64,000 bases of DNA from Latrodectus hesperus. Lineage: Eukaryota > Arthropoda > Arachnida > Araneae > Theridiidae. Positions 18,331-29,468 of this stretch are shown here, one piece after another (the stretch's first letter is position 1; every line of letters starts with the position of its first letter). Location of the stretch: NCBI GenBank assembly GCA_037975125.1, contig JAJQOW010000015.1, forward strand, positions 498,001 to 562,000. The letters are read 5' to 3'. The notes beneath the pieces are model-generated. The model was not told the origin of the DNA and did not search any database. It saw only the letters and a list, made by a program, of their open reading frames with translations. The translations under genes and the position numbers were made by a program.

Positions 18331-18508
18331 TTCCACTTATTTATTGTGCTTGCTTCATTGCAAACGTGTTGCAACTGATATCTAACGAGAAAGCAGAAAA
18401 TATTGCGTCGTTAGCCATGTTAAATATTCAGGGTACACAAATATCCTGCAGGAAGAAAATGAGAAAAGAAATTCCAAGGTGCTTTTCTCGAAAGCTGATG
18501 TTTATTAC

Positions 18509-18584
18509 CGAGACACCCACAAAGAATTTTGCGTCTGTGCCCCCCTAGGGTGCGCGTTCCCCACTGCGCTAGCAGTGCCGCCAT
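18509..18584 (-). CDS. Possible first coding exon, mitochondrial-type N-terminus
   Basis: On the minus strand an ATG at 18584-18582 sits in AAAATGGCGGC, a start-codon context shared with the YY1 motif and common at 5' ends of animal genes. It opens MAALLAQWGTRTLGGHRR. This stretch has four arginines, no acidic residue and a hydrophobic start, as in mitochondrial targeting peptides. After 76 coding bases there is CTCG followed by GTAATA, a plausible donor (GT at 18508-18507). The local sequence is CpG- and GC-rich, unlike its flanks. Later exons would lie at lower coordinates; I could not find them. The protein is not identified. The frame can be read further without splicing to 18420, but that part has no added support. 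Confidence 0.3.
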
Positions 18585-18600
18585 TTTGAAAGGGAAACGG
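18540..18600. promoter_or_regulatory. Candidate promoter with YY1-type site, GC-rich
   Basis: GTGCCGCCATTTTGAAAGG (18575-18593) contains GCCGCCATTTT, the reverse complement of the YY1/Pho-type AAAATGGCGGC. Immediately right of it on the plus strand, GAAACG is followed by GTAAGTGCAC (GT at 18600-18601), a near-perfect donor. So transcription could start in either direction: a minus-strand gene starting at the ATG, or a plus-strand non-coding first exon ending at 18599. Confidence 0.35.
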
Positions 18601-18619
18601 TAAGTGCACATATTTTATT

Positions 18620-19571
18620 TCTAGCGCTAAGAAGAAACTGGAAAATATTTCGAAATTCCCTATTTATTTAGTATTTGATTAGTATTTGATAAATAAATGA
18701 TTTAGTTGTGGCTTTTAGTGTATGTAAAATAAATTAATATCTTAATTAAAACAGGATGATAAAAATTACTAAAAATGATCGTGATGACTAGAATGAACGA
18801 TAAATAAAAAAAAAGATTAAGAAAAAGTAGTGAATCTGTTATAAATGATCAAATATATATAAAAATGAGTGAATGAAATATAATAATAAATTTATAGTTA
18901 TATATATATATTATTGAGTAAAATTAATAAATTTTGACAAATTGTTAATTACTTTTTCTGTTGAATCATTTTATGATCTTTGAATTATTACTTGTTTACG
19001 AAAGTTTTTCTGCAATGAAATAAATTATTTTATGCTTGATTGAAATAAAAAATATCCATTCATTTTACACAAAAAATTAAATTAAAATTTTTTTTAGATA
19101 ATATGCTAATAATGCAAAAATATTTAATGGATTAATAATTTATCAATAATAATATAAGAAGGTGACTAATAACAAAATAATATACATGTTATATTTATGG
19201 ACAGATTTATGACCGTGATTGTACAGTCAAATTTTTTAAATAATGACTAATTTAAAATATTATCTAAATATTAATTATAATAGTCTTTTTGGTAGATTTT
19301 GTTATATTGTGGCAATTAATCTTAATAAGTTTAGGAAACTAAATCACATCATAAATGGTCTTTGTATCTTTTCAAATCCACGTTTGGTATTTTTAAATGA
19401 ACAGTTTTCACATAAATCATTAATTGAACACCAAGTAGGATGGTTAACTTACAAAATTAAAATTTTTGCTTAGCGACATTTAGATTATTTACAATCTTAG
19501 ATTAAAATCTTAGATGTTTAGATGCTTAATGACATAAGGAAAAGATAAAACAGAGAAATACACATAAAAAA
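18620..19571. other. AT-rich DNA, no gene seen
   Basis: A 76-residue frame at 19243-19473 shows no motif or codon bias that would separate it from chance. Confidence 0.5.
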
Positions 19572-19823
19572 GGTGCCGTATAATCCATGATTCTAAATTC
19601 TGAATTTCTTTGGCGGTGAAGAAATGTTGCCAAGATGATGTATTGTGACGTACGCAATGACGTAAATACTAGGGTTGCCAAAATAGAATTTTCTACATTA
19701 TTCTTATAGGTCTCTATACCCATGGCGTAAAAAAAAACCAGTTTGTCTAATTCATAAGAAAATATGCTAAAAAAAATCACCAAACTCAGAATTCGGCATC
19801 CTGGATTATACGGCAACTGTGCC
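19572..19823. mobile_element. MITE, copy 1 of a two-copy family
   Basis: Terminal inverted repeats: GGTGCCGTATAATCCATGAT at the left, and at the right GATTATACGGCAACTGTGCC, whose complement restores the same series. Copy 2 at 22621-22874 matches in reverse orientation, sharing AAAATAGAATTTTCTACAT and neighbouring sequence. The minus-strand frame 19526-19825 is non-coding repeat sequence. Confidence 0.85.
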
Positions 19824-19829
19824 AAAAAT

Positions 19830-21530
19830 GGTTCCAGTTATTGTATGCTTAACATTTATTGTACTTTAATACATTTTAATTACTTTTAAAAACAAAATAT
19901 CCACATTCTCAGCATACAATTGAATATACTGAAATAAAAATTAACTGTATATTTCGTTTTACAATGTCTAATAACTTTTCGATATTGATTTTTTTAATTT
20001 ATGCTTTTTTTTCTTAATTTGCATTTAGTTTTATAAACTTAAATAAACCAGGTTTTGTTTTGAAAACACTACAGATTAAAAAAAATGGTTATTATTCATT
20101 AAATACAACAAATAATTTGTATCGAATATTGCGTAACAAAATTAATTTAATCAGTAAAATTACAAAAATACTTCAAAAAAATATGATGACAAATTGGAAA
20201 AAAGAAACGCAGTAACAAAAGAGAAAATTATTGGTTTGATAGATAAAATCTTGCTGTGAATATGGTGTACATAATAAAGAATATCGAAAACGAGACAAAA
20301 CATGTAAAAAACGTACAAATAATTTAAAACACTTTAAACATTTAATTTCCCTCTATTTTATTCCTATTTATTAAACTTTTTTGAATCATTTTCCTTAATT
20401 AAATATTGTTCTAATGACATTTTTTTCGTAAGAAAATGATTCGCCATTGAGTTTGTCATCAATCATCTCGTGGTTAAATTTTGTTTAATAATGATAATTT
20501 CTGTGAAACACAATACTTAATGTTACTCTTTATTAAAATAAATAAATGAAAAACATTTTAAAATGATTAACTATTGATGTTTTTATTTTCAAATTCAAAT
20601 TCCAAACTTTACCCTTATACGATCTTATTATATACAAAGGATTTTATAACGAAATGCTTTTATTCATTGTCTTTTTCCTGACTCTGTAATAGGTATCTGA
20701 CAGATGACTAATAATCCAACAATATTTACTTTTCCTAAAACCAATGGTACTAAAATGATTCTATTAGGCAGCAGTGTTATGTTTTGCAAGCGCGTGTTTG
20801 TGCCAGCTGAATAAGCACCGCTTCAATGTCATTGTATGTTATTATCTCTTAACCTCTCCAAATACTATTTGCTACACGTGATCAAGTTTATAATTTATCC
20901 TCCTTTAAGTCTTCCAACAGAATGGCTTTTGACCCTTTTATTTAACTTTTAAGGCTGTTTGTTTGGATGTGATAATCTAAAATAATGAATGAAGTTTCTG
21001 TTATTGGATCATTTATATAAAATAATACAGATTCTATTATGTTCAGGTTTATAAAGGAGTTAATATTCACTATAATTTCAATGTGTTACTTAGAGAACAT
21101 CAAAATTATTTTTCTTTAAATAGAGAGCAAATGGGATCTTCAAAAGTTAAAGTAAATATATTAATAAGATACAAGCACTGAATATTAGAAGTTTTAAGTA
21201 ACTTTTTGATACTATGGTGTTTCAGTTTAATAAATAATTCATATGGGATTAAAACAAGTTTGTGCATCCCAACCTTGAAATTGTGCTAAAATTGCGGAAT
21301 TATTGACACAGAAACGTGCGCTAAATTTTTCAGAGGAAAATTATATGCTTCTTGAATTCCAAACGAAGGAATCGCTTGGTAAATAATAATTAATTTGGCA
21401 TATAATAATTTTAGTCTCACAAACATAAATGAATATGTTGATAAAATATTGAGTTCTTCTAATTTTTTATTGTATAAATTTTATATCATAGCACACGCTA
21501 AAATCCAGAAAAGATAAATTTTTATGGAAG

Positions 21531-21532
<2 letters not shown>
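19830..21532. other. AT-rich DNA, no gene seen
   Basis: A small GC-richer patch at 20740-20900 has no recognisable coding or repeat content. Confidence 0.55.
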
Positions 21533-21621
<89 letters not shown>

Positions 21622-21680
21622 TATATATATATGTATATATATACATATATATATATGTATAAAAAATATATATATATATT

Positions 21681-21773
<93 letters not shown>
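21533..21773. repeat. (TA)n microsatellite, interrupted
   Basis: Two TA blocks (about 21533-21630 and 21685-21772) separated by TG- and AAAAAA-containing interruptions. Confidence 0.95.
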
Positions 21774-21777
<4 letters not shown>

Positions 21778-22613
21778 GTATTACATATTTTAATTCTTAT
21801 AATTAAACTTTGCTAACTATTTTTTATTTGTATGGCTATAAATTAGTGTATAACTTTTTATATTTTATTCACATTTGATCTTGATCTGTAATAATTAGAT
21901 TTTCCTTCAAGATCCTCATTAAATTATTGTGTGGGAGCTATGAATTTAATTTTTTGATATAAAATATATTCACATATTTGAATTCCCTTCATGATATCGT
22001 AAAGATATACAATCACTTAATACAAAAATTTAATTCAAATTTTTGTCAGCATATAATATTTTTGATTGAATATTTAAATTTAAGATGTTTTTCTTTTACA
22101 TTTTATGCCCGATAAGTTATTGGTGATGTTTTAGTTTGCAGTCTTCGAAGGTCTAATATTTTGATGGTTGCTTAGTAAAAATAAATTCGAAGTGAATTTT
22201 ATACATTGACGAAAAAAATGAAGGGACAGATATACGCCTGCTCTTTGCTAAGATTTTGAGTGAAGATTAAGTTGATGAAAAAAATGACTGCTATTATACA
22301 CTGAGCCTATTTACAAATGAGTGGTGAATAGTAATACATGATAGGTGAAGATTTTAAGTCGAAAAATAAATACATAAAATACTAAATTCAAATACCTAAA
22401 AGCTTTTATCACACAATTATCATTATCTGCAATCGTATAGAATGCTTTTGTTTACTTTTCTAGAAAATTCTTTGTTGACGTAATTCTCCTCAAAACAACA
22501 GATGTCAGTTTAGAAACATTTGCGATTAGCTGAAATAAATACATAAATTATTAGAAAACAAATATTTATACTTTGAGAGCGGTAAATATATTTTGTGTAG
22601 TGTAAAAATTTTG
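21774..22613. other. AT-rich DNA, no gene seen
   Basis: No frame or repeat family recognised before the MITE. Confidence 0.6.
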
Positions 22614-22620
22614 ATTGGAC

Positions 22621-22874
22621 GGCGCAGGTGCTGCATAATTCATGATTCCAAATTCTGAGATTGGCGATTTTTTGGCGGATTTTCTTATATATCTGGCAAT
22701 CTCGATTTTATTACGTCATACATATGGAGGCCTATAAGAATTATGTAGAAAATTCTATTTTGGTAATCCTAGTATTTACGTCATCGCGCAACTCGCGATA
22801 CTTCATCTTAGAAACATTTCTTCATCGCCAAAAAATTTAGAATTTGGAATCATGGATTATACGGCACCTGTGCC
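22621..22874. mobile_element. MITE, copy 2 of a two-copy family
   Basis: 254 bp with imperfect terminal inverted repeats of about 36 bp (GGCGCAGGTGCTGCATAATT left; GGATTATACGGCACCTGTGC right). The flanks carry ATTGGAC at 22614-22620 and 22877-22883, suggesting a 7-8-bp target duplication and therefore a hAT-type mobiliser; this is inference. There is no coding capacity. Confidence 0.85.
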
Positions 22875-22883
22875 TTATTGGAC

Positions 22884-23520
22884 AAATAATGCATAAATTA
22901 GAAACATTTAATTATTGGATCTTGCTATTGTAATTAAAATTAAGTACATATGTACTTGAAATGAGTGGTGTTAATAATTTTTATTTTTATTTTTCCCAGT
23001 AAGAATAGGAATAAGGATATTTTTCGATCATTCTATCATATAATAAAGGTAAGAATTACATGGACATTTATAACAAAGGAATTTATGTAAACAAAGAAAT
23101 ATATATTAACCAAGAAAATTATAACAAAGAAGTTTATATAAGTCTGAAAAATAAATTTAAACTATGAATCTCCGCGCAGTTTGATGATTTTAAAACCTTT
23201 ATTTTGCTCAGTCATTTCTGTAGTTACTCTTTCAATTGTTGATGCATCTCAATAAATTTCTAAAGAAATTCTCAATTGCTTGAAAACACCTAGTAAAATG
23301 GGTGTAGTTGGCAGCAATAGTCACTTATTGCGATAGATTAAACCTATTTTATTTATTGCTTAAGAAATCTATCTTCTACATCATGAACACATAGGACAGA
23401 TTCTGATGTATTTTACCCCATCATAAAAATGTTTTAAATAGATTGAAAAATACTTAGAGATAGATATGTTTAATAAGTTTAAAAATATATTGTCCCACTG
23501 AGTAAGGCGCAGAGAGAAGG
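22884..23520. other. AT-rich DNA, no gene seen
   Basis: No frame recognised; it runs into the decayed LINE. Confidence 0.5.
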
Positions 23521-23539
23521 TTGTTTGCTGGAGAACGTG

Positions 23540-24480
23540 GACCCCGTTTCCTTGGCCTGCCGCACGGGGGCAAAGTCGACCTTTCATGATCGAGTCTTTT
23601 TTAGGACCGAACTATGCTCTCACTCTAAGAAGAGAACTCAACAACCAGAATATCTCAGACAGCTAGCTTCGGAAGTAATCCACCAGATTCCCCTTAATGC
23701 ACTGCAGATTTACACGGAAGGCAATAGGGGTGAGGGTGTTGAGTCGGTTAGTGGCGTGTTTGTTCAAGAAGGAGATGGCAAAAAGATATGTAGAAGAAAT
23801 CCAAATTTTTGTTCTGTTTTTCGAGCTGAGCTTTTGGCAATTGAAGAGGCTTTAAATTTCTGTGTTACTGAGGGTATAGTCTCTGATATCTGGATCCACA
23901 GTGATAGCCGAAGCTCCATACAACATCTGGCCCAGTGGTGGCGGCATGGTGACATAACAACAACTAAAATAGTACAATATTTTACGTATCTTCCAGTGGG
24001 TGCCATCTCATGTTAATGTGTATGGGAACGAAGTTGCGGATCAGTTAGCCAAGGATGGAAGCCTACAGAATATCATCATTGAAGACTGCTTGTCGTTCTC
24101 AGAGCTGACCTCTAGAATTGGATGGCTATCAATGCTACTTTTAGTGATACCATACCTACCCACGAATGGTACACATGCAAACATCCTGGTTCCGCACTAG
24201 TGGGTAAATAAGAGATGCAGCCAAACGGCTCTGACAAGACTGCGAAGTGGCCACCTGCTTGCTCAGAGACACGTCTTGGTACCAAGGTCTACCCTCTCTG
24301 TCCCAAATGTCGAGTGGTTCAGGCCTCCCCATCTCATATTTTTCAGTGCATTGGGTGTGAGAGAGGGGACATAGAGTTGAGACCGGAGGTGGTGCTTGAG
24401 AGACTGACTATTTTTGGATTTATGGGGCTGGTGTGATAGTACTGTCACGGCAGTCTAGGATAAGCAACAACACAACAACA
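23540..24480 (+). pseudogene. R1-like non-LTR retrotransposon 3' end, RNase H domain
   Basis: Three frames together read the C-terminal third of a LINE polyprotein. 23525-24016: pre-RNase H linker, then the RNase H domain with IYTEGN (normally YTDGS, so the first catalytic Asp is replaced), VFRAELLAIEEAL, and DIWIHSDSRSSIQHL. 24000-24200, shifted: VPSHVNVYGNEVADQLA with the last catalytic Asp. A further frame reads TALTRLRSGHLLAQRH. 24215-24436: YPLCPKCRVVQASPSHIFQC, the Cys-rich tail, ending FGFMGLV at TGATAG. At least two frameshifts and the D-to-E change make it dead. The 3' end is a CAACAACACAACAACA tail at about 24463-24480. No reverse transcriptase domain is present, so it is 5'-truncated. 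Confidence 0.9.
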
Positions 24481-25440
24481 AAAATATCGTAAAATAATTC
24501 GGTAACAATGAATATTTAATTTTATGATATAGGTTATTTTATTATATAAAATATTTATCGTTTAAGCATGTGTTTCAACTTTAATCTACTTAAATGATAG
24601 AAGAGTAATAATTCTATCTCATATTTCTTCTATTCATGGTCACAGTTTGTGAATTTTAAGACATGGCTACTACACTGATAAAAAATATTTATAAAATTAA
24701 AATAATTTTTTTTGTCTGATCACAGCGGACGAAATTCAATTATATTAATATGGGTTGAGAACGATTTCATCGTTTAATGAAAGATGATTTATGTTAGTTA
24801 AAAAATGAAATTTAATATCTTTTTGTAATTTAATTGCATGCTTCGAAAACATATGTTTGTCAATCAGTATATTTCTTAACAAGAAAACATTACAGAAGTT
24901 TTTGGAGTTAGTTATGAAATTCATTTAATTAAAAAGTAATTAAATTTGTGTGCTACTATTTTCAGAATCTTAATTCTCTTAAATTTTATTTAATTTTACT
25001 CAATTAATAACATTAACCATAGTGGAAGACTAAACAATTTTTTCTTCAGCTTTTTTATTTTTATGGTGACATGGATGTTTAATTCTTCAAGTATAGATCT
25101 GATTATTATTATTTTTTGTGTCATCTTTACCCTCTCAATCCCCTTTTTCGATAAAATGCTGATTTATTGATTAATCTCTTATGCAAACAAGGAACAACGC
25201 TATTCTAAAATTGAAAGAGGAGTCACCGATAAAAATATTTCGATTATCTCAAAATTTTGCATGCATATTTCTGCATATGACATATGTCAAAATTTCAAAC
25301 CCAGTAAAATTTCGACTTCGCAGCTTACGTTGCTTAAAACTGGTAACAGCAGTATGCTTATTTTTTATTCATTGTTCCAGAGATAACTGTCTGGAAGTGA
25401 CATTACAACTTTGTCGAGGACCCCCCTTATAAATAACTAG
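24481..25440. other. AT-rich DNA, no gene seen
   Basis: A plus frame at 25181-25432 has no recognisable motif. Confidence 0.5.
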
Positions 25441-26280
25441 ATGAATTCGAATATAATCTCATCGTTGGAAATAGGCAGGACAAATAGGCCGTCATCACGC
25501 AGCGTACGATATGGCTATGTTTAAGTGAGGCAATACTTGTTGCAAGAAAATTGATGGCGAAATAAAAGCTCTGGAAGGCCACACGTGCGAGGTAAGATTA
25601 ATGATTGTAAGCCAGGCCAGATATGCACTTAGGTTAAAATTACTCCCTATCCAAGATTAGCATCTTGGTAGGGAGTAATTTTAAGGAACACCAGGGGCTA
25701 CTGGCACACTGGGCTACACCAGGAACTTTACTCTAATGAAGGTGAAAATGTACTTTGGGTCCCCTGCTTGACGCATTTTCAAAAAGTCGCCAACTGGCGC
25801 GTTTTTGCGTGTTGCCTCACGGATTTGAATGCTCCGAGAGACACTACGCAAAAACGTCGTTTCTATGTCGACGAACCGAAATCCGTGTTTTTAGCAAATT
25901 TCACTGTTGGTATTGCAACGAAAACAAAAACAATGGTTTTTTTACGAATTGTATAACAAAAAATACACTACAATATGGAGAAAAATTATCATATTTTTAA
26001 AAATTAATAAATAAAAATACGCAGAAACAAATAAATAACTCACGTACTACCTCCAAGGAGAATTCAACGGTAATAAAATGTCGTGCATCAAATTTTAAAT
26101 TCTACGGTTATTTCAAAATCAAAATAATTAGCAACCAATAGGAATACTGAAACAAAAGAGTTGTTAATGAGCATGCGCCACAAGGAGTGCATTTAGGATG
26201 AAATAGCCAGGGTTACCACGCTTGGCGCGTCTATAGCCCATTTGGCAAGAATGGGGTACCCAAACCACAGATTAACCTTA
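25441..26280. other. Mixed repeat-like region, unassigned
   Basis: GC-richer patches at 25480-25620, 25740-25960 and 26160-26270 look like old mobile-element debris. At 25631-25684 there is a hairpin: TTAAAATTACTCCCTA and its complement TAGGGAGTAATTTTAA around a short loop. Weak inverted similarity (TTTGGGT near 25750 and ACCCAAA near 26265) hints at a MITE but is not conclusive. Confidence 0.4.
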
Positions 26281-26330
26281 ATGAAAAACCTAGATGAAAT
26301 TCAATCTGACAAATTCCACCCACGCACCAA

Positions 26331-26640
26331 TGTTACTCTGGAACATCTCCCGGAACTCTTCTGGAAATAAAATAAGCGCAAAAGTCTCAGACTGCCTTGG
26401 CCAGATTCTCAAGTGGACATCTAAAATGTTTATCATTTGAACGTGGTAAAAATATTATCCTCTTTGTAAAAAATGCTGTGACCATCCAGTCTCATCGAAA
26501 CATATTCTGGATTGTGTCGGACATTCCAGGGAGGATTTATTCTCAAATCCCCTGTTAGTCATCGATTTTCTGACTGTCAACAATTTATTGGAGTTAATCT
26601 GTCAAATGTCAGATCTATAATGAGGATAAGCCACAACAAC
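26331..26640 (+). pseudogene. R1-like non-LTR retrotransposon 3' end, second relic
   Basis: Reads YSGTSPGTLLEIK, a stop, then QTALARFSSGHLKCLSFERG, a frameshift near 26450, then PLCKKCCDHP, SSKHILDCVG and DPLLVIDFLTV-like NPLLVIDFLTVNNLLELI before TAA at 26618-26620. This is the same C-terminal Cys-rich module as the LINE at 23540, which belongs to the family whose RNase H is followed by ALARFRSGHL and CPLC...HILDC. The sequence then runs into GCCACAACAACAGCA, a CAA-type 3' tail. Only about 100 residues remain. Confidence 0.85.
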
Positions 26641-26709
26641 AGCACCATGTCTTATACCACCTGTGGATTCTTCCTTCATCTTAAGGTGGTTAGCTGAGAC
26701 GGAGTTATA

Positions 26710-27207
26710 TTGGCCTTTAAGACATCTATCTTCATTCTCTCGAAGTCATCTGAAGTGATACAACGGTCAATCATCATGGTTGGCAGCAGATTGGAAACAC
26801 ATAATATATTCAGTAATGAATCCTCGTCTGTCTTAGATAAGATAACTATCGGATTGATGTATGGATGGACCGAGAATAATTATCTCAATCAGCCTTTGTT
26901 TCTACAAACGCATATGGGAATTACCTTAAGTGTATGATGATAAGGAGTGCATCTCCTACGCCAGCTGTTCACCTATAATCATCTGGCGTATAACTTTAAA
27001 TGAACAACAACATGTTGATTTCATCTTGTTGTTGGTGGCATACTCCTTTATGGTTCGTAATCTTGAAATCATTTTATCAACAAGATAATGTCATGTTCCC
27101 GGTGACTTGCATGTCGATGACTTGTTACTATTCTTCTTTGGCCAAAATGATCACTAGATCTTTCGGCAATTGAAAATGTCTGGGTCACGGTAGGTTATCA
27201 AATTTGG
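26710..27207 (+). pseudogene. Tc1-like transposase relic
   Basis: Shifting frames follow Tc1 transposase order. Around 26790-26930: IFSNESSSVLDKITI then LMYGWTEN, corresponding to the FSDESRF...VWR segment, with the first catalytic Asp changed to Asn. At 27012-27080: HVDFILLLVAYSF, corresponding to YVDDILRPVALPF. At about 27085: QQDNV, the second Asp motif. At 27139-27207: WPK, stop, SLDLSAIENVWVTVGYQIW, corresponding to WPAxSPDLxPIEHVWD. Several stops and frameshifts. The N-terminal DNA-binding region and the inverted repeats were not found. Confidence 0.8.
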
Positions 27208-27873
27208 AAAAAAAAAACATAAATTTTGTAAATTTAGAGTATCGATTGTGAATACGTAGGAGGAAGTGTTATAGGATGATATCATGATATCAGGGATCTT
27301 TACTTCTCCTGACTTAGACGTATAGAAGCTATACTGCGAGGGTTGATTTAACTATCTACTGATTTGAACTTTCAATATGCCTCAAGCACTCAATTCACTT
27401 TGATGAACAATAAAGCCTTGAAGTTTAATCAATTTTACTAACAGGAAATGAGCTATACATATGCTTAATTTCAAGAAAAAGGAAAGTAGAGGTTTGGCTT
27501 ATTTTTAAATCAATCTCATTAAGAAATCAATATGTAATAATAGTTTGCAAGTTTTTAATTAATAAATATAAAAAAAACAATTGCTTTAATAACAGCAAAT
27601 TTTTTTAAAATTTATAAAAGTGTTCATCCATACATATGTACATGATAATTTTACATATAAGCTGTATCCATTGCAATTTTAGTTTCTTAGATGTGAATTT
27701 TAATAATATTCATCAATTTCCATGTGTGAATTTTTGTATATTTTATTAGTTATTTGTTCCCTTTAATTTTTTAAAATTTCACTGGTTATAAAATCAAGAA
27801 AAATCCGACATTTCTTCACATACACTTTTATAAGAGTGATATTCTTAAAACAATCAAATAAATAACTAACGGA
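27208..27873. other. AT-rich DNA, no gene seen
   Basis: No frame or repeat family recognised before the SINE. Confidence 0.6.
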
Positions 27874-27885
27874 AAAGTTAGACTG

Positions 27886-28057
27886 TTTTGTTTGTTCGCT
27901 CAACGGTCATTTTGGCACACGAGGGCTAATTAGACCGGGACCTACGGTTTAAAGTGGATTCCGAACCACTACAAACATCCATGCCCGAGGTGGGATTCGA
28001 ACCCACGAACTGTTGAACCGAAGGCAAGATCGCTAACCATTCGGCTGCCAGCTCGGC
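27886..28057 (-). mobile_element. Short tRNA-derived SINE, family B
   Basis: Minus-strand head GCCGAGCTGGCAGCC with A-box-like TGGTTAGCGATC and B-box GGGTTCGAATCCC, about 75 bases of tRNA similarity, followed by a short unrelated body ending in a CAAAC-type tail. The target duplication AAAGTTAGACTG is exact at 27874-27885 and 28058-28069. Confidence 0.93.
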
Positions 28058-28109
28058 AAAGTTAGACTGAACTAGTTACAAAAAATCTATCATTATCGAA
28101 AGTTAAATA

Positions 28110-28115
<6 letters not shown>

Positions 28116-28205
<90 letters not shown>
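28116..28205. repeat. (TA)n microsatellite
   Basis: About 90 bases of uninterrupted TA repeats. Confidence 0.97.
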
Positions 28206-28207
<2 letters not shown>

Positions 28208-28892
28208 CTCACAAAGCCCACGGTATATATTTTAGGAAAATACTTTAAATTGTAAAAATGAAGGTTAAGCAATTTCCTATAATGAGTTGAGGCAAATTAA
28301 GGTCGTTGCTTCCCATAAAAATTACAACAATCATATGTAATTCATAGCCATTTTAGATCCATCGAAAATGTATAATATAAAGATTAAGTTACGCTATATT
28401 TTTAAAATTGTGTGAGAATGATTTTAGTTGCCTCGCGGGAAAAGTATATACACGCAGTTATAAGGTATTTAGAGTTTTCATTATATTTATTTTATTTCTT
28501 CTTCCTATATAGGAGCAAGATTTGTGAAATTTAAGAAAATGATCGAAATAAGAGAATAAAATTAGATTCTAATTATTCTTGTGATTTTAGTTTTTATTTA
28601 ATTTAAATATTTCTAAGAATGTATACGAATTGATTTTCACCACAGAATACGTAAAAATGTAATTTCATTCTAACTACATATAAGCAAATCCAGCTCAGAT
28701 ATTTACGAATGTTATTAATTCAACAAATTGATACCTGTGCGAATGTTATTGAATCTTGCTCTTTAATTATAAGAGAACTGATGGAATTTTACTTGAAAAA
28801 AATTGATCTGTAAAAGATGCAGGCAATTTTTTTCTGTGAAATTGCATACATATTGATGAAAAGGATTTAATAATTGTAATGATTAGTTTTCG
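28206..28892. other. AT-rich DNA, no gene seen
   Basis: No frame or repeat recognised. Confidence 0.6.
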
Positions 28893-29157
28893 AATCCCGG
28901 TGGCTTAGTGGTAGAGCTTCGCCCTCCCAAAGCACTGGTCCAAAATTCGATCCTTGGGCTTGACGAGGGCAACTCAGTCTTTTATCCCTTCAGTGAGTTG
29001 GTCAATTGTGTACCAAATGTTTGGGAACTAAACAATGTTAGTTTCACGTTAGGCTGACAACCTGACCGGGATATATGCTTCGCACCCTAAGGAAGGAAAA
29101 CAAATATTGACACTGATAGCCTTGGCCCACTTATGGGCTGTTGTGCGAAATAGTTTA
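28893..29157 (+). mobile_element. tRNA-Gly-like SINE, family D
   Basis: Head TCCCGGTGGCTTAGTGGTAG with B-box-like TTCGATCC, then a body containing CCCTTCAGTGAGTTGG, CACGTTAGGCTGACAACCTG and TATGCTTCGCACCC, shared with the copy at 36884. The end is TGGGCTGTTGTGCG plus a TAGTTTA-type terminus. The target duplication is not clear here. Confidence 0.88.
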
Positions 29158-29173
29158 TTTTAAATTTTTAATG

Positions 29174-29455
29174 TTGTTGTTGTTGCCGTGTGCCAGCCAG
29201 GCTGTCAATATGGGGTGCGCTGCTCCACTTTTCCAACTGAACCCTATTTTGGTGTGGAGTCCAACTTTCTCAGTACACACATGCCATAGGTACCCGTTTA
29301 TAGGGTAGGCAACCATTCACTCCACATTCATACAAGGAAAGGACAAAGGCAGAATAGATAGAGAGCGAAAGCACATCCATGCCCGAACCGGGATTTAAAC
29401 CCAGGACCTCCCTATCCGCAGTCAGACACGCTTACCACTAGACAAGTTGGGTGGC
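29174..29455 (-). mobile_element. tRNA-derived SINE, family A
   Basis: Same family as 15711, reverse orientation. The likely target duplication is TAAATTTTTAATG (29161-29173) / TAAGTTCTTAATG (29456-29468), two mismatches. It lies within about 20 bases of the preceding family D SINE. Confidence 0.9.
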
Positions 29456-29468
29456 TAAGTTCTTAATG

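Noticed and set aside
19526..19825. 99-residue minus-strand frame
   Set aside because: Coextensive with the MITE at 19572-19823, including its inverted repeats.
25748..26267. MITE bounded by TTTGGGTCCCC and GGGGTACCCAAA
   Set aside because: GGGTACCC is itself palindromic, the inner ends align poorly and no target duplication is seen.
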